Part shown: positions 1-7,810 of the stretch, piece after piece
Numbering within the stretch: the first letter of the stretch is position 1
Layout of the letters: every line of letters starts with the position of its first letter
Assembly: GCA_041397625.1 (NCBI GenBank)
Contig: JAWKWH010000001.1
Coordinates: 806,001 to 870,000, forward strand
Length of the DNA: 64,000 nt
Direction: 5' to 3'
From: JAWKWH01 sp041397625
GTDB lineage: Bacteria > Pseudomonadota > Alphaproteobacteria > Rhizobiales > Rhizobiaceae
The notes under the pieces: model-generated
Database searches by the model: none
What the model saw: only the letters and a program-made list of their open reading frames with translations
What the model was told of the DNA's origin: nothing
Position numbers and translations under genes: made by a program

Positions 1-288
1 GGCGATGACCGGATCGCCGTCGCGATAGCCGAGCAGCACGCCGTGTTCGAGCTTCGCCCCGAGGCTTTGCGCCTGGCCGGGCGCGTGGCCGGGTTCGGCA
101 GCGCCGTTGTCGAAGCGCAGATAGAGCCGGCCGCCGCGCATCAGAAGGACGCGCGCCCGCGGATGGCCAAGCGCGGTTTCGACGGCGTCGTCGGCGCGGT
201 TCTCGCTCTGCCGGTCGATGGTGCTGCCGGCAAAGCCGACGAGCCGGCCGGGCTCGCTCCACGCCGTCTCGAACAGGCGAAAGCTCAT
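1..288 (-). CDS. nudC: NAD(+)/NADH diphosphatase NudC, N-terminal part (cut by window edge)
   Basis: Reading the complement from the ATG at 288, the protein begins MSFRLFETAW and then has an FAGSTIDRQSENR segment typical of the N-terminal domain of rhizobial NudC. It continues without a stop to the window edge, so only about 96 residues are visible and neither the zinc ribbon nor the Nudix box can be checked. NudC hydrolyses NAD(H) to NMN(H) and AMP and also removes NAD caps from RNA. Its start overlaps the stop of the upstream HIT gene by four bases (ATGA), so the two are probably translationally coupled. The call rests on N-terminal similarity only. Confidence 0.75.
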   Translation of the reverse strand, partial: MSFRLFETAWSEPGRLVGFAGSTIDRQSENRADDAVETALGHPRARVLLMRGGRLYLRFDNGAAEPGHAPGQAQSLGAKLEHGVLLGYRDGDPVIA

Positions 289-737
289 GCGTCGTCCCTG
301 ATCTGGCTGGTCGCCGCGTCGAAGGCCGAGCGAAGCGCTTCTGTCATCTCCTCCAGGCCGGCGACGTCGTAGGCGCGGCGCTCGCCATGGCCCCACACCG
401 GACCGGGCCAGTTCTCGTCGCCCTGGTTGCGCGCCACCACGTGGATGTGAAGCTGCGGCACGACGTTGCCGAGCGCTCCGGTGTTGATCTTGTCGCAGCC
501 TGTCATCGCCTTCAGCGTCGCAGCGGCGAGGTTGGTCTCGAATGTCAGCATCGCCTGGTCGAGCGGCGTCAAATCGTGGATTTCCTCGATTGTCGGGCGC
601 TGCGGTATCAAAAGCAGCCACGGCCAGCGCCGGTCGTTCATCAGCCTAAGTTCGCACAGGCCGAGCCAGAGCACATGTTCGCTGGCCCAGGAGAGCCGCG
701 AATCGAGCCGGAAGGTTTCGTCGTTTTCCTCGGACAT
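285..737 (-). CDS. HIT domain protein (nucleotide hydrolase/transferase family)
   Basis: A 150-residue protein with the histidine-triad signature QLHIHVVAR in its second half, the active-site motif of HIT-family nucleoside-phosphate hydrolases. The start chosen is the ATG at 737 (MSEENDETF); an in-frame ATG at 794 would add 19 unrelated-looking residues. A segment reading RRWPWLLLIPQRP before the triad is typical of the proteobacterial HIT subgroup. It overlaps nudC by four bases, and both proteins act on nucleotide pyrophosphates or phosphoramidates. The actual substrate is unknown. Confidence 0.88.
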   Translation of the reverse strand: MSEENDETFRLDSRLSWASEHVLWLGLCELRLMNDRRWPWLLLIPQRPTIEEIHDLTPLDQAMLTFETNLAAATLKAMTGCDKINTGALGNVVPQLHIHVVARNQGDENWPGPVWGHGERRAYDVAGLEEMTEALRSAFDAATSQIRDDA

Positions 738-860
738 GGCGCCGTCTTTTCCGCGCAGCAAGCTATGGCCAATCGCGCACTGCGGCAAGCGCATTGCTGG
801 CCGACGGCGCGAAAGGCGTCATCGCGCGCTTGCATTTCAGCCCGCAATTCCCGATATGGG

Positions 861-964
861 GGCGGGAGGCTGGTGGTGGACGTGCCACTCGCCAACCGGG
901 TCAGGTCCGGAAGGAAGCAGCCCTAACGAGATTCGGCTGCGGGTCACCGTGCCGGCCTCCCGCC
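861..964 (+). ncRNA. ffs: Signal recognition particle RNA, small bacterial type (4.5S-like)
   Basis: The highly conserved SRP RNA apical segment GTCAGGTCCGGAAGGAAGCA is present at 900-919, with the matching asymmetric-loop strand downstream. The ends pair perfectly over ten bases (GGCGGGAGGC at 861-870 with GCCTCCCGCC at 955-964), giving a hairpin of about 104 nt followed by a T-rich stretch. It binds Ffh and targets membrane proteins to SecYEG. Location just upstream of dnaX is common in Rhizobiales. The exact 5' and 3' ends are inferred from the pairing. Confidence 0.95.
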
Positions 965-1092
965 TTTCTTTCATCGATCCCCGGCCAATTTGCCCCTCAC
1001 CATTGACGGCGGGAAGCCATGCGGGCGAAACTCGCGGGCGCCGGCCGGAACGACATGGCAAGCGGGGCCGGGCGAGCGGACTGACGGATGCA

Positions 1093-2880
1093 ATGAGCGG
1101 CGAAACCGGCGACACACACGGCAATTACCGCGTTCTGGCGCGCAAGTACCGTCCGGGCGACTTCACCGACCTGATCGGCCAGGAGCCGATGGTGCGCACG
1201 CTGACCAACGCCTTCGAATCGGGCCGCATCGCGCAGGCCTGGATGCTGACCGGCGTGCGCGGGGTCGGCAAGACCACGACGGCGCGTATCCTGGCGCGCG
1301 CGCTCAATTACAAGACCGACGACATCGACAAGCCGACCATCGCGCTCGACAAGCCCGGCGAGCATTGCGAGGCGATCATGGAAGGCCGCCATGTCGACGT
1401 GATCGAGATGGACGCGGCCTCGCATACCGGCGTCGACAACATGCGCGAACTGCTCGACCAGGTGCGCTACGCGCCGGTCTCGGCGCGCTACAAGATCTAC
1501 ATCATCGATGAAGTGCACATGCTGTCGGGCGGCGCCTTCAACGCCATGCTGAAGACGCTGGAGGAACCGCCGCCGCATGTGAAGTTCATCTTCGCCACCA
1601 CCGAGATCCGGAAAGTGCCGATCACGGTTCTGTCGCGCTGTCAGCGCTTCGATCTGAGACGCGTCGGCGCCGGCGAACTGACCGCGCATCTGAAGAAGAT
1701 AGCCGGCCTCGAACAGGTCGAGGTCGCCGACGAGGCGCTGGCGATGATCGCGCGGGCGGCGGAAGGCTCGGTGCGCGATTCGCTGTCGATTCTCGACCAG
1801 GCGATCGCCCACGGCGCCAACCGGGTCGACGCCGACGCGGTGCGCGCCATGCTGGGGCTTGCCGACCGCGCCCGCATTATCGACCTGTTCGAGACGCTGA
1901 TGGCCGGCGACATCGCCGCCGCGCTGACCGAGCTGCGGGCGCAATACGATATCGGCGCCGACCCGGCCGTGGTGCTCGCTGATCTTGCCGAATTCAACCA
2001 TCTGGTCACCCGTCTGCGCTTCGTGCCCGAGGCGGGGTCCGACGCGTCCCTGACCGAGGATGAGCGCAGCCGCGGCGCCGATTTCGCGTCCAGACTGTCG
2101 GTGCGCGTGCTGTCGCGAAGCTGGCAGATGCTGCTGAAGGGCATGGAGGAGGTGCAGCGCGCCAGCCGGCCGCTGAGCGCCGCCGAAATGGTGCTGATCC
2201 GCATCGCCCACGCAGCCGACCTGCCGACGCTGGACGAAGCGCTGAAATCGCTCGCCGACGCACCGGCCGGTGGGGGTGCGAAGGTATCCGCAACGCCCGC
2301 GCCGGCACCTGCGCCCAATGGCGGTGCGCAGGCCGTGTCCCGCGCCGCCGTCGGAAACGGCGGCGGTGGCGGCCGGACCATGCGCCTGGTCGAGGCCGCG
2401 CCGGAAACGGTGCCGCTCGGCGAGACCGCGCCGCAGCCCGTCGTCGAAACCGTGCCGGTCGCCTCGCTCGCCGACATCGCCGCGCTCGCCGACGCCAACC
2501 GCGACATGGCCTTCAAGGTCATGCTGAAGAACTTCGTGCGCCTTGTCGCCATCGTGCCGGGACGGCTTGAGATCGCGCTTGCAGAGGGCGCGCCGCGCAC
2601 GCTTCCGGGCGATCTCGGCAAGCGCCTCGACCATTGGACCGGCGCCAAGTGGATGGTGGCGGTGAGCCGCGAGGAAGGCGGCCCGACGCTGGCGGAGGAA
2701 GAGGCGCGCGCGCGCGACGACCGCATCGGCGACGCAAAGGCCGACCCGACGGTCGCCGCCGTGCTCTCGGCCTTTCCCGGCGCCCGGATCATCGACGTGC
2801 GCATGGGCACGGAAGCCGGCGCGGAAGAAGACCTGCCGGAGGCACCGCCGGCCGAGGGCGATGACGAATTCGATTTCTGA
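1093..2880 (+). CDS. dnaX: DNA polymerase III subunits gamma/tau
   Basis: A 595-residue clamp-loader ATPase. It opens with YRVLARKYRPGDFTDLIGQE, the conserved DnaX N-terminus. The Walker A motif GVRGVGKTT is near residues 54-62, Walker B is IIDEVHML and sensor-1/SRC is LSRCQRF. The long Ala/Pro/Gly linker after about residue 390 and a C-terminal domain are those of the tau form. Only one cysteine (GEHC) of the usual zinc module is visible, as is normal in this bacterial group. The frame is open far upstream, but the ATG at 1093 matches the family N-terminus and avoids overlapping ffs. It is followed 17 bases later by ybaB. Confidence 0.97.
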   Translation: MSGETGDTHGNYRVLARKYRPGDFTDLIGQEPMVRTLTNAFESGRIAQAWMLTGVRGVGKTTTARILARALNYKTDDIDKPTIALDKPGEHCEAIMEGRHVDVIEMDAASHTGVDNMRELLDQVRYAPVSARYKIYIIDEVHMLSGGAFNAMLKTLEEPPPHVKFIFATTEIRKVPITVLSRCQRFDLRRVGAGELTAHLKKIAGLEQVEVADEALAMIARAAEGSVRDSLSILDQAIAHGANRVDADAVRAMLGLADRARIIDLFETLMAGDIAAALTELRAQYDIGADPAVVLADLAEFNHLVTRLRFVPEAGSDASLTEDERSRGADFASRLSVRVLSRSWQMLLKGMEEVQRASRPLSAAEMVLIRIAHAADLPTLDEALKSLADAPAGGGAKVSATPAPAPAPNGGAQAVSRAAVGNGGGGGRTMRLVEAAPETVPLGETAPQPVVETVPVASLADIAALADANRDMAFKVMLKNFVRLVAIVPGRLEIALAEGAPRTLPGDLGKRLDHWTGAKWMVAVSREEGGPTLAEEEARARDDRIGDAKADPTVAAVLSAFPGARIIDVRMGTEAGAEEDLPEAPPAEGDDEFDF

Positions 2881-2897
2881 GGATCACGGAGAACGCG

Positions 2898-3221
2898 ATG
2901 AAGGACCTGATGGGCCTGATGGGCAAGGCCAAGGAGATGCAGGAGAAATTCCAGGCCATGCAGGAGGAGATCGCCAACATGGAGGCGAGCGGCACCGCCG
3001 GCGGCGGCCTGGTGACGGTTGTGCTCACCGGCAAGGGCGAGATGAAGTCGCTTTCGATCGACCCGTCGCTGTTCAAGGAGGACGATGTCGAGATCCTCGA
3101 GGACCTGATCCTCGCCGCCCACAACGAGGCCAAGGCCAAGGCCGAGACCGCCATGCAGGAAAAGACCCGCGAACTGACCGCCGGCCTGCCGCTGCCGCCG
3201 GGCATGAAGCTGCCATTTTAA
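2898..3221 (+). CDS. ybaB: YbaB/EbfC family nucleoid-associated protein
   Basis: A 107-residue protein starting MKDLMGLMGKAKEMQEKFQAMQEEIANMEA, the amphipathic N-terminal helix of YbaB. The LTGKGEMKSLSIDPSL strand region and a helical C-terminus ending in LPPGMKLPF complete the fold. It forms dimers that bind DNA and is almost always encoded between dnaX and recR. Here it follows dnaX by 17 bases, but recR lies about 6.9 kb further on. An ATG with an upstream GGAG-type ribosome site fits the start. Confidence 0.95.
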   Translation: MKDLMGLMGKAKEMQEKFQAMQEEIANMEASGTAGGGLVTVVLTGKGEMKSLSIDPSLFKEDDVEILEDLILAAHNEAKAKAETAMQEKTRELTAGLPLPPGMKLPF

Positions 3222-3324
3222 ACGAGCGCGCGGGTCCGGACCGGGCCGTGCCGCAATCGGCGGCGCGCGCGCATTTCGCGGTACCTCCTTGTCGACGGCA
3301 TGGTCGCAGGTCCAATATCTCCCG

Positions 3325-3696
3325 ATGAAAGACAAGGAAGACACGCCGGGGTTCCGCATCCGGGTTGTATTCGGCCCCGGCGGAATGATCGGTCCGGGCA
3401 AGGCCGAACTGCTCGAACGAATCGACAGGACAGGCTCCATCGCGGCTGCCGGCCGCGAGATGCGCATGAGCTACAAGCGGGCCTGGCAGCTGGTCGAGAC
3501 GATGAATGCCATGTTCCGCGATCACGTCGTCGAACGCACGCGTGGCGGCGCGCGTGGCGGCGGAGCGCGCCTGACCCCGGCCGGGCGCGCCGTCCTGCAC
3601 GAATACCGCGCGCTCGAAGCCGAAGCCCGCGGCGCCGCCGAACGCCACATCGAGCGGTTGCAGGCGATGCTGACCGATATTCCCGATCGAAAATAA
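3325..3696 (+). CDS. ModE-like winged-helix regulator without a molybdate-binding domain
   Basis: A 123-residue protein similar to the N-terminal domain of ModE: a GMIGPGKAELLERIDRTGSI helix, then AAAGREMRMSYKRAWQLVETMN as the helix-turn-helix, and a Gly/Arg-rich wing (RGGARGGGARLT). No C-terminal TOBE/Mop domains follow, so this is the short form that may not sense molybdate directly. The start is taken at the ATG at 3325; an in-frame start at 3289 exists but adds residues outside the family. It lies immediately before the candidate Mo-box and modABC, so regulation of molybdate uptake is the likely role. Confidence 0.85.
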   Translation: MKDKEDTPGFRIRVVFGPGGMIGPGKAELLERIDRTGSIAAAGREMRMSYKRAWQLVETMNAMFRDHVVERTRGGARGGGARLTPAGRAVLHEYRALEAEARGAAERHIERLQAMLTDIPDRK

Positions 3697-3721
3697 CGCT
3701 TGCCATTCGCCGCCGCCATCT

Positions 3722-3747
3722 GCGATATCTCCGGAGAAACATATCGC
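3722..3747. promoter_or_regulatory. Candidate ModE operator (Mo-box) before modA
   Basis: An inverted repeat with half-sites GCGATAT (3722-3728) and ATATCGC (3741-3747) separated by 12 bases. Measured from outer CG to outer CG it spans 24 bases, the same as the classic Mo-box layout CGnTATATA-N6-TATATnnCG, although the inner TATATA positions are not conserved. It lies 18 bases before the modA ATG, between the ModE-like gene and modABC, where it could repress transcription when molybdate is plentiful. Confidence 0.65.
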
Positions 3748-3765
3748 CTTGAGGGAGACGGTCGC

Positions 3766-4557
3766 ATGGTGCGCCGGCATTCCGCCCGCCATGTGCGGGC
3801 GATCATCGGCTCCGCATGTCTGGCCGCGACGGCCGCCATGCCGTTTGCCGCTGCCGCCGACGAGATCACCGTTTTCGCGGCCGCCAGCACGGCCAGCGCC
3901 ATGGCCGAGATCGAAAAGCGCTTCGAAGCCGCAAGCGGTCACGACGTCGTGGTCTCGCTGGCCGGCTCCTCGGCGCTGGCGCGACAAATCCAGCACGGCG
4001 CTCCGGCCGACATCTTTATCTCGGCCAATCCGGACTGGATGGACGCGCTGGAGCGGGACGGGCTTGTCGAGGCCGGCACGCGCTTCGACCTTCTGAGCAA
4101 CTCCATCGTGCTGGTCGCCAGCGGGACCGGCGTCCCGCCGGTCGAGATCGGCCCGGACATGGACCTGGCGGGCCTCCTCGGCGGTGGGCACCTTGCCATG
4201 GCGCTGGTCGATGCGGTGCCGGCCGGCATCTACGGCAAGGCGGCGCTGCAAAGCCTCGGGCTGTGGGACGATGTGAAGGCGCGGGTTGCGCAGACCGACA
4301 ACGTGCGCGCCGCGCTCGCCCTGGTGGCGACGGGCGAGGCGGCCTACGGCGTCGTCTACGCCACCGACGCCGTGGCTGAGGACCGGGTGACGGTTGTCGG
4401 CACGTTTGCCGCCGACACCCATCCGCCGATCGTCTATCCCGCCGCCGACCTTGCCAATCGCGATTTCGCCGCCGAGGCCGAATTCCTCGAATACCTTCGC
4501 GGCCCGGAGGCGCGCGAGGCCTTCGAGCGCCAGGGCTTCTCGGTTGTCCAAAGGTAG
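3766..4557 (+). CDS. modA: Molybdate ABC transporter substrate-binding protein
   Basis: A 263-residue periplasmic protein. A signal peptide (MVRRHSARHVRAIIG then a hydrophobic stretch ending PFAAAA) precedes the mature start DEITVFAAAST, the canonical ModA strand. The oxyanion-contacting segments AGSSALARQI and GAPADIFISANPDWMD follow, and a PAGIYGKAAL segment is typical of ModA. The ATG at 3766 is preferred over an upstream start at 3700 because it directly begins the signal peptide. First gene of modABC, with modB starting nine bases after its stop. Confidence 0.95.
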   Translation: MVRRHSARHVRAIIGSACLAATAAMPFAAAADEITVFAAASTASAMAEIEKRFEAASGHDVVVSLAGSSALARQIQHGAPADIFISANPDWMDALERDGLVEAGTRFDLLSNSIVLVASGTGVPPVEIGPDMDLAGLLGGGHLAMALVDAVPAGIYGKAALQSLGLWDDVKARVAQTDNVRAALALVATGEAAYGVVYATDAVAEDRVTVVGTFAADTHPPIVYPAADLANRDFAAEAEFLEYLRGPEAREAFERQGFSVVQR

Positions 4558-4566
4558 TATCGTTCG

Positions 4567-5259
4567 ATGAACTGGCTCGGTCCCGAAGAATGGACGGCGG
4601 TCGCGCTTTCGCTCCAGGTCTCCTTCTGGGCAACGCTCGTCAGCCTGCCGTTCGGCGTGCTCGCGGCCCACGCCCTGGCGCGCTGGACCTTCCCCGGCAA
4701 GCAGCTCCTAAACGGCATCGTCCATCTGCCGCTCGTCCTGCCGCCGGTGGTGACGGGCTATATCCTGCTGCTGGCTTTCGGCATGCACGGCCCGGTTGGC
4801 GGTTTCCTGTCGGAGGCCGGTATCGTCTTCGCCTTTCGCTGGACCGGAGCGGCGTTGGCGGCCGGTGTCATGGCCTTTCCGCTGATGGTGCGCGCAATCC
4901 GCCTTTCCATCGAGGCGGTCGACCCGAAGCTCGAACAGGCAAGCGCGACGCTCGGCGCCTCGCCGCTCTGGGTGTTCCTGACCGTCACCCTGCCCATGGC
5001 GCTGCCCGGCATTATCGCCGGCGCCATTCTCGCCTTCGCCAAGGCCATGGGCGAGTTCGGCGCCACGATCACCTTCGTGTCGAACATCCCCGGACAGACC
5101 CGCACCATCCCGTCGGCGATCTACGCGTTTCTCCAGGTGCCGGGAGGCGAAGGCCCGGCCATCAGGCTGGTTTTGGTGTCGGTGGCTGTGGCGATGGCCG
5201 CACTGCTGTTGTCGGAGGTGATCGGCCGCCGCGTCGCCGCCCGGGTGGGAGGCCGATGA
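4567..5259 (+). CDS. modB: Molybdate ABC transporter permease
   Basis: A 230-residue inner-membrane protein with about five or six hydrophobic segments. The EAA loop for contact with the ATPase is recognisable as EQASATLGASPLWVFLTVTLPMALPGI, followed by GEFGATITFVSNIPGQTRTIP, a signature of molybdate and sulfate permeases. Its stop overlaps the modC start (ATGA at 5256-5259), consistent with translational coupling. Confidence 0.96.
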   Translation: MNWLGPEEWTAVALSLQVSFWATLVSLPFGVLAAHALARWTFPGKQLLNGIVHLPLVLPPVVTGYILLLAFGMHGPVGGFLSEAGIVFAFRWTGAALAAGVMAFPLMVRAIRLSIEAVDPKLEQASATLGASPLWVFLTVTLPMALPGIIAGAILAFAKAMGEFGATITFVSNIPGQTRTIPSAIYAFLQVPGGEGPAIRLVLVSVAVAMAALLLSEVIGRRVAARVGGR

Positions 5260-6353
5260 TGCTCGAGATCGCCGTGCGCCATGCCTTCCACGGCTTTTCG
5301 CTCGACGTCGCATTCGATGCGCCGCCGGGTGTCACCGTTCTCTTCGGCCGCTCCGGATCGGGCAAGACGACGATCGTCAACGCGGTGGCCGGCCTTCTTA
5401 CGCCAGATGCGGGCCGCATCGTGCTGGGGAAGCGGACCCTGTTCGACAGCGAGCGGCGTATCGGCCTGCCGCCGCATCGCCGTCGCCTCGGTTACATCTT
5501 CCAGGAAGGCCGGTTGTTTCCACATCTGACCGTCCGGCAGAACCTGCGCTACGGCGCCTGGTTCGCGCCCGGCAGTTCGCCGAGCGACGGCATCGATCGC
5601 GTCGTCGATCTTCTGGGCATCGGGCATCTGCTGGACCGTCGGCCCGGAGCGCTTTCCGGCGGGGAGAAGCAGCGTGTCGCCATCGGCCGGGCGCTTCTGG
5701 CGTCACCCGGTCTGGTCCTCGCCGACGAACCGCTCGCTTCGCTCGACGAGGCGCACAAGGCCGAGATCCTGCCTTACTTCGAACGGCTGCGCGACGAGAC
5801 TTCCGTCCCGATCCTCTATGTCAGCCACTCCGCCTCGGAAGTGGCCCGGCTTGCCACCACGGTGGTGGCGCTGGAGGCGGGACAGGTGATCCGGCAGGGA
5901 AGTGCCGCGGACATTCTCGGCGATCCCGCGATCCTGCCGACGGGCGCGCGGGAGGCCGGCGCGATCCTGACAGCGAAGGTGTCGGTCCACCATCCCGACG
6001 GCCTGACCGAACTCGACGCCGGCGGTACGCCCATGTTCCTGCCGCGCATTGCACAGCCGCCCGGCAGCGCGGTCCGGATACGTATCGCCGCCCATGACGT
6101 AATCCTCGCCCGCGCGCGTCCACAGGGCCTGTCGGCGCTCAACATCCTTTCCGGCACCGTCAGGGAGGTGCGGACCGGCGAAGGGCCGGGCGCCATCGTC
6201 GCGCTCGACACCGACGCCGGCCGCCTGCTTGCCCGCGTCACGCGCCGGTCCGCCGATACGCTCGGCCTGTCGGCCGGCGCCGCAGTCCATGCAGTCATCA
6301 AGGCCGTCTCGATCGCGCCTGCCGATATCGGGTCGGGATTTCCCGACGCCTAG
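5256..6353 (+). CDS. modC: Molybdate ABC transporter ATP-binding protein
   Basis: A 365-residue ATPase with Walker A GRSGSGKTT at residues 31-39, a Q-loop (YIFQEGRLFPHLTV), the signature LSGGEKQRVAIGRAL, Walker B LVLADEPLASLD and the switch histidine (LYVSHS). After about residue 290 a TOBE/Mop domain (LSALNILSGTVREV) can bind oxyanion and is typical of ModC. It energises uptake through ModB. The gene overlaps modB by four bases. Its stop lies in the sequence CTAGAGCGG, which resembles the ends of the dispersed repeat described at 20587-20873. Confidence 0.96.
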   Translation: MMLEIAVRHAFHGFSLDVAFDAPPGVTVLFGRSGSGKTTIVNAVAGLLTPDAGRIVLGKRTLFDSERRIGLPPHRRRLGYIFQEGRLFPHLTVRQNLRYGAWFAPGSSPSDGIDRVVDLLGIGHLLDRRPGALSGGEKQRVAIGRALLASPGLVLADEPLASLDEAHKAEILPYFERLRDETSVPILYVSHSASEVARLATTVVALEAGQVIRQGSAADILGDPAILPTGAREAGAILTAKVSVHHPDGLTELDAGGTPMFLPRIAQPPGSAVRIRIAAHDVILARARPQGLSALNILSGTVREVRTGEGPGAIVALDTDAGRLLARVTRRSADTLGLSAGAAVHAVIKAVSIAPADIGSGFPDA

Positions 6354-6385
6354 AGCGGCGTGCATGATCGGGTTTGTCTGTCGGG

Positions 6386-6769
6386 CTATTTTCCGAGTTC
6401 GACCAGTGGCGCGAAACCGCCGAGGATCAGCCGCTTGCCGTCGAACGGCATCGGGTTCCTTGCCGGGTCCATGCGCGGATCGACCTTCTCCGGATTGTTC
6501 ATCCACTCGGTCATTTTCGCGAAGGCCGCGTCGCGCGTTTCCTTGTCGGGCCATTCGATCCAGGAGAAGACAACGGTCTCGTCGTCCTTCGCCTGCACGG
6601 CCTTGCGGAAGTCGGTGACCTCGCCGTCGTTCACCTCGTCGCCCCAGCATTCGACGACCCGGCTAGCGCCGAGGTCCATGAACACGCTGTCGCCAAGATC
6701 GGCGTGCTCCTTGAATTTTTGCTTGTTCGCCGTCGGCACGGCGATGACGAATCCGTCGATATAGCTCAT
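6386..6769 (-). CDS. DUF1428 family protein (YbaA-like)
   Basis: A 127-residue protein starting MSYIDGFVIAVPTANKQKFKEHAD, with a mid-segment FSWIEWPDKETRDAAFAKM and a C-terminal NPMPFDGKRLILGGFAPLV. These are the hallmarks of the DUF1428 family, small proteins with a dimeric alpha/beta-barrel fold and no established biochemical role. It is the last gene of a minus-strand run behind the palindrome at 9326-9345, whose members are typical of stress or detoxification loci. Confidence 0.93.
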   Translation of the reverse strand: MSYIDGFVIAVPTANKQKFKEHADLGDSVFMDLGASRVVECWGDEVNDGEVTDFRKAVQAKDDETVVFSWIEWPDKETRDAAFAKMTEWMNNPEKVDPRMDPARNPMPFDGKRLILGGFAPLVELGK

Positions 6770-6781
6770 TGCATCTCTCCT

Positions 6782-7264
6782 TCAGTTTCCTTCGACCGCC
6801 GCCTCGATCGCGGCGATATCGATCTTCTGCATCGTCATCATCGCGTCGAAGGCGCGCTTGGCCTCGTCGCGGTCGGCGCTCGTCGTCAGTTCGAGCAACC
6901 GCCGCGGCGTGATCTGCCAGGAAAAGCCCCAGCGGTCCCTGCACCAGCCGCAGGCGCTCTCGGCACCGCCATTGCCGACGATCGCGTTCCAGTAGCGATC
7001 GGTCTCCTCCTGGCCGTCGGTGACGACCATGAAGCTGACCGCCTCGTTGGGCTTGAAGATCGGCCCGCCGTTGAGGCCGACGAATTTGCGTCCGAGCACG
7101 GTGAACTCGACTGTCAGTTCGTCGCCTTGCTTGCCGCTGGGAAAATCGTTGGGAGCGGCGTTGATGCGACCGGCATGGCTGTCGGGAAATGTCGCGGCAT
7201 AGAATTCCGCCGCCTTGCTTGCTTCGCCGCGGTCGAACCACAGACAGGTTACGAGTTCGGTCAT
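6782..7264 (-). CDS. VOC family protein (PhnB/3-demethylubiquinone-methyltransferase-like)
   Basis: A 160-residue protein starting MTELVTCLWFDRGEASKAAEFYAATFPDSH. It has the beta-alpha-beta-beta-beta module of vicinal-oxygen-chelate proteins and the GLNGGPIFKPNEAVSF strand of the PhnB-like subgroup. Despite database names it is probably not a methyltransferase, because the fold is that of glyoxalase and bleomycin-resistance proteins. The start is placed at the ATG at 7264; a longer frame to 7432 overlaps the neighbouring DoxX gene. It is 12 bases from the DUF1428 gene. Confidence 0.88.
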   Translation of the reverse strand: MTELVTCLWFDRGEASKAAEFYAATFPDSHAGRINAAPNDFPSGKQGDELTVEFTVLGRKFVGLNGGPIFKPNEAVSFMVVTDGQEETDRYWNAIVGNGGAESACGWCRDRWGFSWQITPRRLLELTTSADRDEAKRAFDAMMTMQKIDIAAIEAAVEGN

Positions 7265-7334
7265 CGAATCTTTCCCTCGGGTTTGTTGTCTAAACGTCTT
7301 CGCGGTCGTTTCGTTCATTTCAGCCGGCGCGCGC

Positions 7335-7757
7335 CTACTGCGTCCTGATCGGGAAGACCGCCCGCAGCTTCGGGTCGCGCAGCCACAGGCCGCCCCACAT
7401 GAACAGGCCGAGATAGATGCTGAAGAGGACATGGCTGAACAGCGGGCTTTCGATGCGCACCTGCGAGGCCATCGCGCCTCCCAGCAGGCCCATCAGGATG
7501 ACGGCGCCGAGGACGGCGGTGCGGGGTATGGCGTAGAGCAGCGTGCCCGCCACTTCGATGACGCCGATCATCAGCGTGTATTTCGTCGGCCAGCCGAGCT
7601 CGTTCATGATCGGCTCTGTGACACGGGGCATGAAGAATTTCGGCAAAGCCGACGCGCCCAGCATGAAGACGATGAACAATCCGCTCATCACCCGTCCCGT
7701 CCAGACGGCGGCCGAGGCGCTGCGCCAGCTGCTTTGAGTTGCATCGCTCATTTTCAT
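7335..7757 (-). CDS. DoxX-like family membrane protein
   Basis: A 140-residue membrane protein with four hydrophobic segments: VMSGLFIVFMLGASALPKFF, YTLMIGVIEVAGTLLYAIP, AVLGAVILMGLLGGAMAS and LFSIYLGLFMWGGLWL. This layout and the LGWPTKYTLMIGVIE segment fit the DoxX-like family, often found beside VOC, DUF1428 and TetR genes. Its function is not settled; some relatives form complexes linked to redox stress. It is the third gene counted from the 3' end of the minus-strand group. Confidence 0.87.
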   Translation of the reverse strand: MKMSDATQSSWRSASAAVWTGRVMSGLFIVFMLGASALPKFFMPRVTEPIMNELGWPTKYTLMIGVIEVAGTLLYAIPRTAVLGAVILMGLLGGAMASQVRIESPLFSHVLFSIYLGLFMWGGLWLRDPKLRAVFPIRTQ

Positions 7758-7810
7758 GTACCTTTCCTCGGTCTATGCGTGTTGGCAGTATGCGCTCGAC
7801 GCACGCGATT

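Noticed and set aside
466..1092. N-terminal extension of dnaX by 209 residues
   Set aside because: It would cross the SRP RNA gene and does not match DnaX; the family start is at 1093.
997..2634. Long open frame antisense to dnaX (545 residues)
   Set aside because: It is a shadow of the high-G+C dnaX reading frame, with Arg/His/Gly-rich composition and no recognisable motif.
1093..2880. Programmed frameshift in dnaX giving a gamma form
   Set aside because: I saw no A-rich slippery run of the E. coli type in the gene, and the full frame encodes a tau-like protein.
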